A stretch of DNA of 33,820 nucleotides from an uncultured Alphaproteobacteria bacterium (GTDB taxonomy: Bacteria > Pseudomonadota > Alphaproteobacteria > HIMB59 > GCA-002718135), in NCBI GenBank assembly GCA_902517315.1, contig CABYBP010000012.1:1-33820 (forward strand). Direction: 5' to 3'. Position numbers and translations under genes: made by a program. The notes below the pieces were generated by a model, which saw only the letters and a list, made by a program, of their open reading frames with translations, was not told where the DNA came from and did not search any database. Positions 33,148-33,820 of this stretch are shown piece after piece; position 1 is the first letter of the stretch; every line of letters starts with the position of its first letter.

Positions 33148-33820
33148 TAAATTTCATTACAAATTAATTTATATCCTTTACCTCTTATAGTTTTAATAAA
33201 TTGAGGTTGTTTTGCATTTGTTTCAATTTTTTGTCTTAAACGCGTAACTTGTACATCAACTTTTCTAAGTTCAGTTTCATCAAATTCTTGGTTTGCTAGC
33301 TCTTCCCTTAAAACAATATCATTTCTTTTGTTTATTAATTTTACAAGTAAATTATTTTCTCCTTCTGTTAAATAAATTAATCTATCATTTTTTTGTAATT
33401 TAAAATTAGATGTGTCAAAAGTAAATTCTCCAAATGAAATCTTAATTTTTTTGTTTTTAAGGTTTTCAAATAAATCTAATAAATTTTTAATTCTTAAAAA
33501 TAATTCTTCTGGTTCAAATGGTTTAGATAAATAATCATCAGCACCAATTTTTAATCCATCAATTTTATCTTTGTCCTCTCCCATTGCTGTGAGCATGATA
33601 ACAGGCGTATCAGAAATTTTTTTTATATACTGAATAAGCTCTATACCATCACCACTTGGCATCATTCTATCAAGAATGATTAAATCAAACAAAACAAGAG
33701 ATAAAATTTCTTTCGCTTCATTATAATCCTCACTTTGATAAACTTGTAAATTTTTTTCTGTTAAATAATCTTTCAGTAGTTCCCTTATTCTTTTATCATC
33801 ATCAACAATCAAAATATTTT
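33147..33820 (-). CDS. OmpR-family response regulator, 5' end outside the window
   Basis: About 224 residues are visible. The receiver domain has acidic residues D-D-D at the start (I-V-D-D-D-K-R-I-R-E), the phosphoacceptor aspartate in I-I-L-D-R-M-M-P-S-G-D-G, and K in L-S-K-P-F-E-P. The C-terminal winged-helix domain has F-x-F-D-x-x-x-F-x-L, L-T-E-G-E-N-N-L-L, V-D-V-Q-V-T-R-L-R-Q-K-I-E and the ending T-I-R-G-K-G-Y-K-L. The frame stays open to the window edge (N-I-L-I-V-D-D-D), so the TTG at 33812 is not the true start and a few residues are missing. It pairs with the overlapping EnvZ-like kinase. Targets are unknown. Confidence 0.94.
   Translation of the reverse strand, partial: NILIVDDDKRIRELLKDYLTEKNLQVYQSEDYNEAKEILSLVLFDLIILDRMMPSGDGIELIQYIKKISDTPVIMLTAMGEDKDKIDGLKIGADDYLSKPFEPEELFLRIKNLLDLFENLKNKKIKISFGEFTFDTSNFKLQKNDRLIYLTEGENNLLVKLINKRNDIVLREELANQEFDETELRKVDVQVTRLRQKIETNAKQPQFIKTIRGKGYKLICNEI

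Noticed and set aside
1..33820. tRNA, rRNA, transposase, integrase, phage, CRISPR or defence genes
   Set aside because: I looked for T-loop-like GTTCGA sequences, terminal repeats and typical enzyme motifs on both strands and saw none; short or diverged RNA genes could still escape reading by eye.

Overview
The window is a gene-dense, very AT-rich (about 70% A+T) chromosomal segment. The gene content and order point to an alphaproteobacterium with a small, streamlined genome. The tight 1-8 base overlaps, short intergenic gaps, scarcity of Shine-Dalgarno sequences and Lys/Asn/Ile-rich proteins fit a marine SAR11- or HIMB59-like lineage; that lineage is an inference, not something the sequence proves. 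Almost everything is core metabolism. I see no tRNA, rRNA, insertion sequence, integrase, phage gene, CRISPR array, toxin-antitoxin pair or defence cassette.

Layout. 1-2,680 (+): the 3' end of an ABM-family monooxygenase, immediately followed by a threonine dehydratase-like gene that has lost its N-terminal third, then an M24B aminopeptidase and a strong terminator. 2,665-3,046: an opposite-strand 58-aa small gene with the best ribosome binding site in the window. 3,047-7,127 (+): a GT4 glycosyltransferase, a GhrA-like hydroxyacid dehydrogenase, an unrecognised 217-aa ORF, and NAD-dependent formate dehydrogenase whose start region carries an apparent one-base frameshift. 7,128-13,763 (-): one compact operon rpmH-rnpA-yidD-yidC-yihA-argB-HAD nucleotidase-dapD-dapE, joining ribosome, membrane-insertion, arginine and lysine/peptidoglycan genes. 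13,827-16,101: panC, a PPOX-like flavoprotein and a short CCA-adding enzyme. 16,098-19,310: a zinc module (zur, znuB, znuC divergent from znuA) with a palindromic Zur-type operator in the divergent promoter, an Asp/His triplet-repeat loop in ZnuA, and a 27-aa protein with nine cysteines beside it. 19,311-23,280: pirin, trmL and the cytochrome bc1 operon petABC; its cytochrome b has PNWY in place of the Qo motif PEWY. 23,277-29,217 (-): ychF, pth, rplY, prs, pgeF, a MidA/NDUFAF7-type methyltransferase and lgt. 29,241-31,852 (+): ubiK-like, ybjN-like, proC, COQ9-like and csaA. 31,855-end (-): an EnvZ/OmpR-type two-component system, its regulator cut by the window edge.

How the genes work together. 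The zinc genes form a complete sensing and uptake circuit. petABC gives the respiratory bc1 complex, fed by ubiquinol, to which the UbiK- and COQ9-like genes plausibly contribute. Formate dehydrogenase would supply NADH. The most checkable oddities are the cysteine-rich miniprotein, the PNWY motif, the two damaged genes (threonine dehydratase and the FDH 5' end), the ZnuA repeat and the 58-aa small gene. I found no clearly new multi-gene system.
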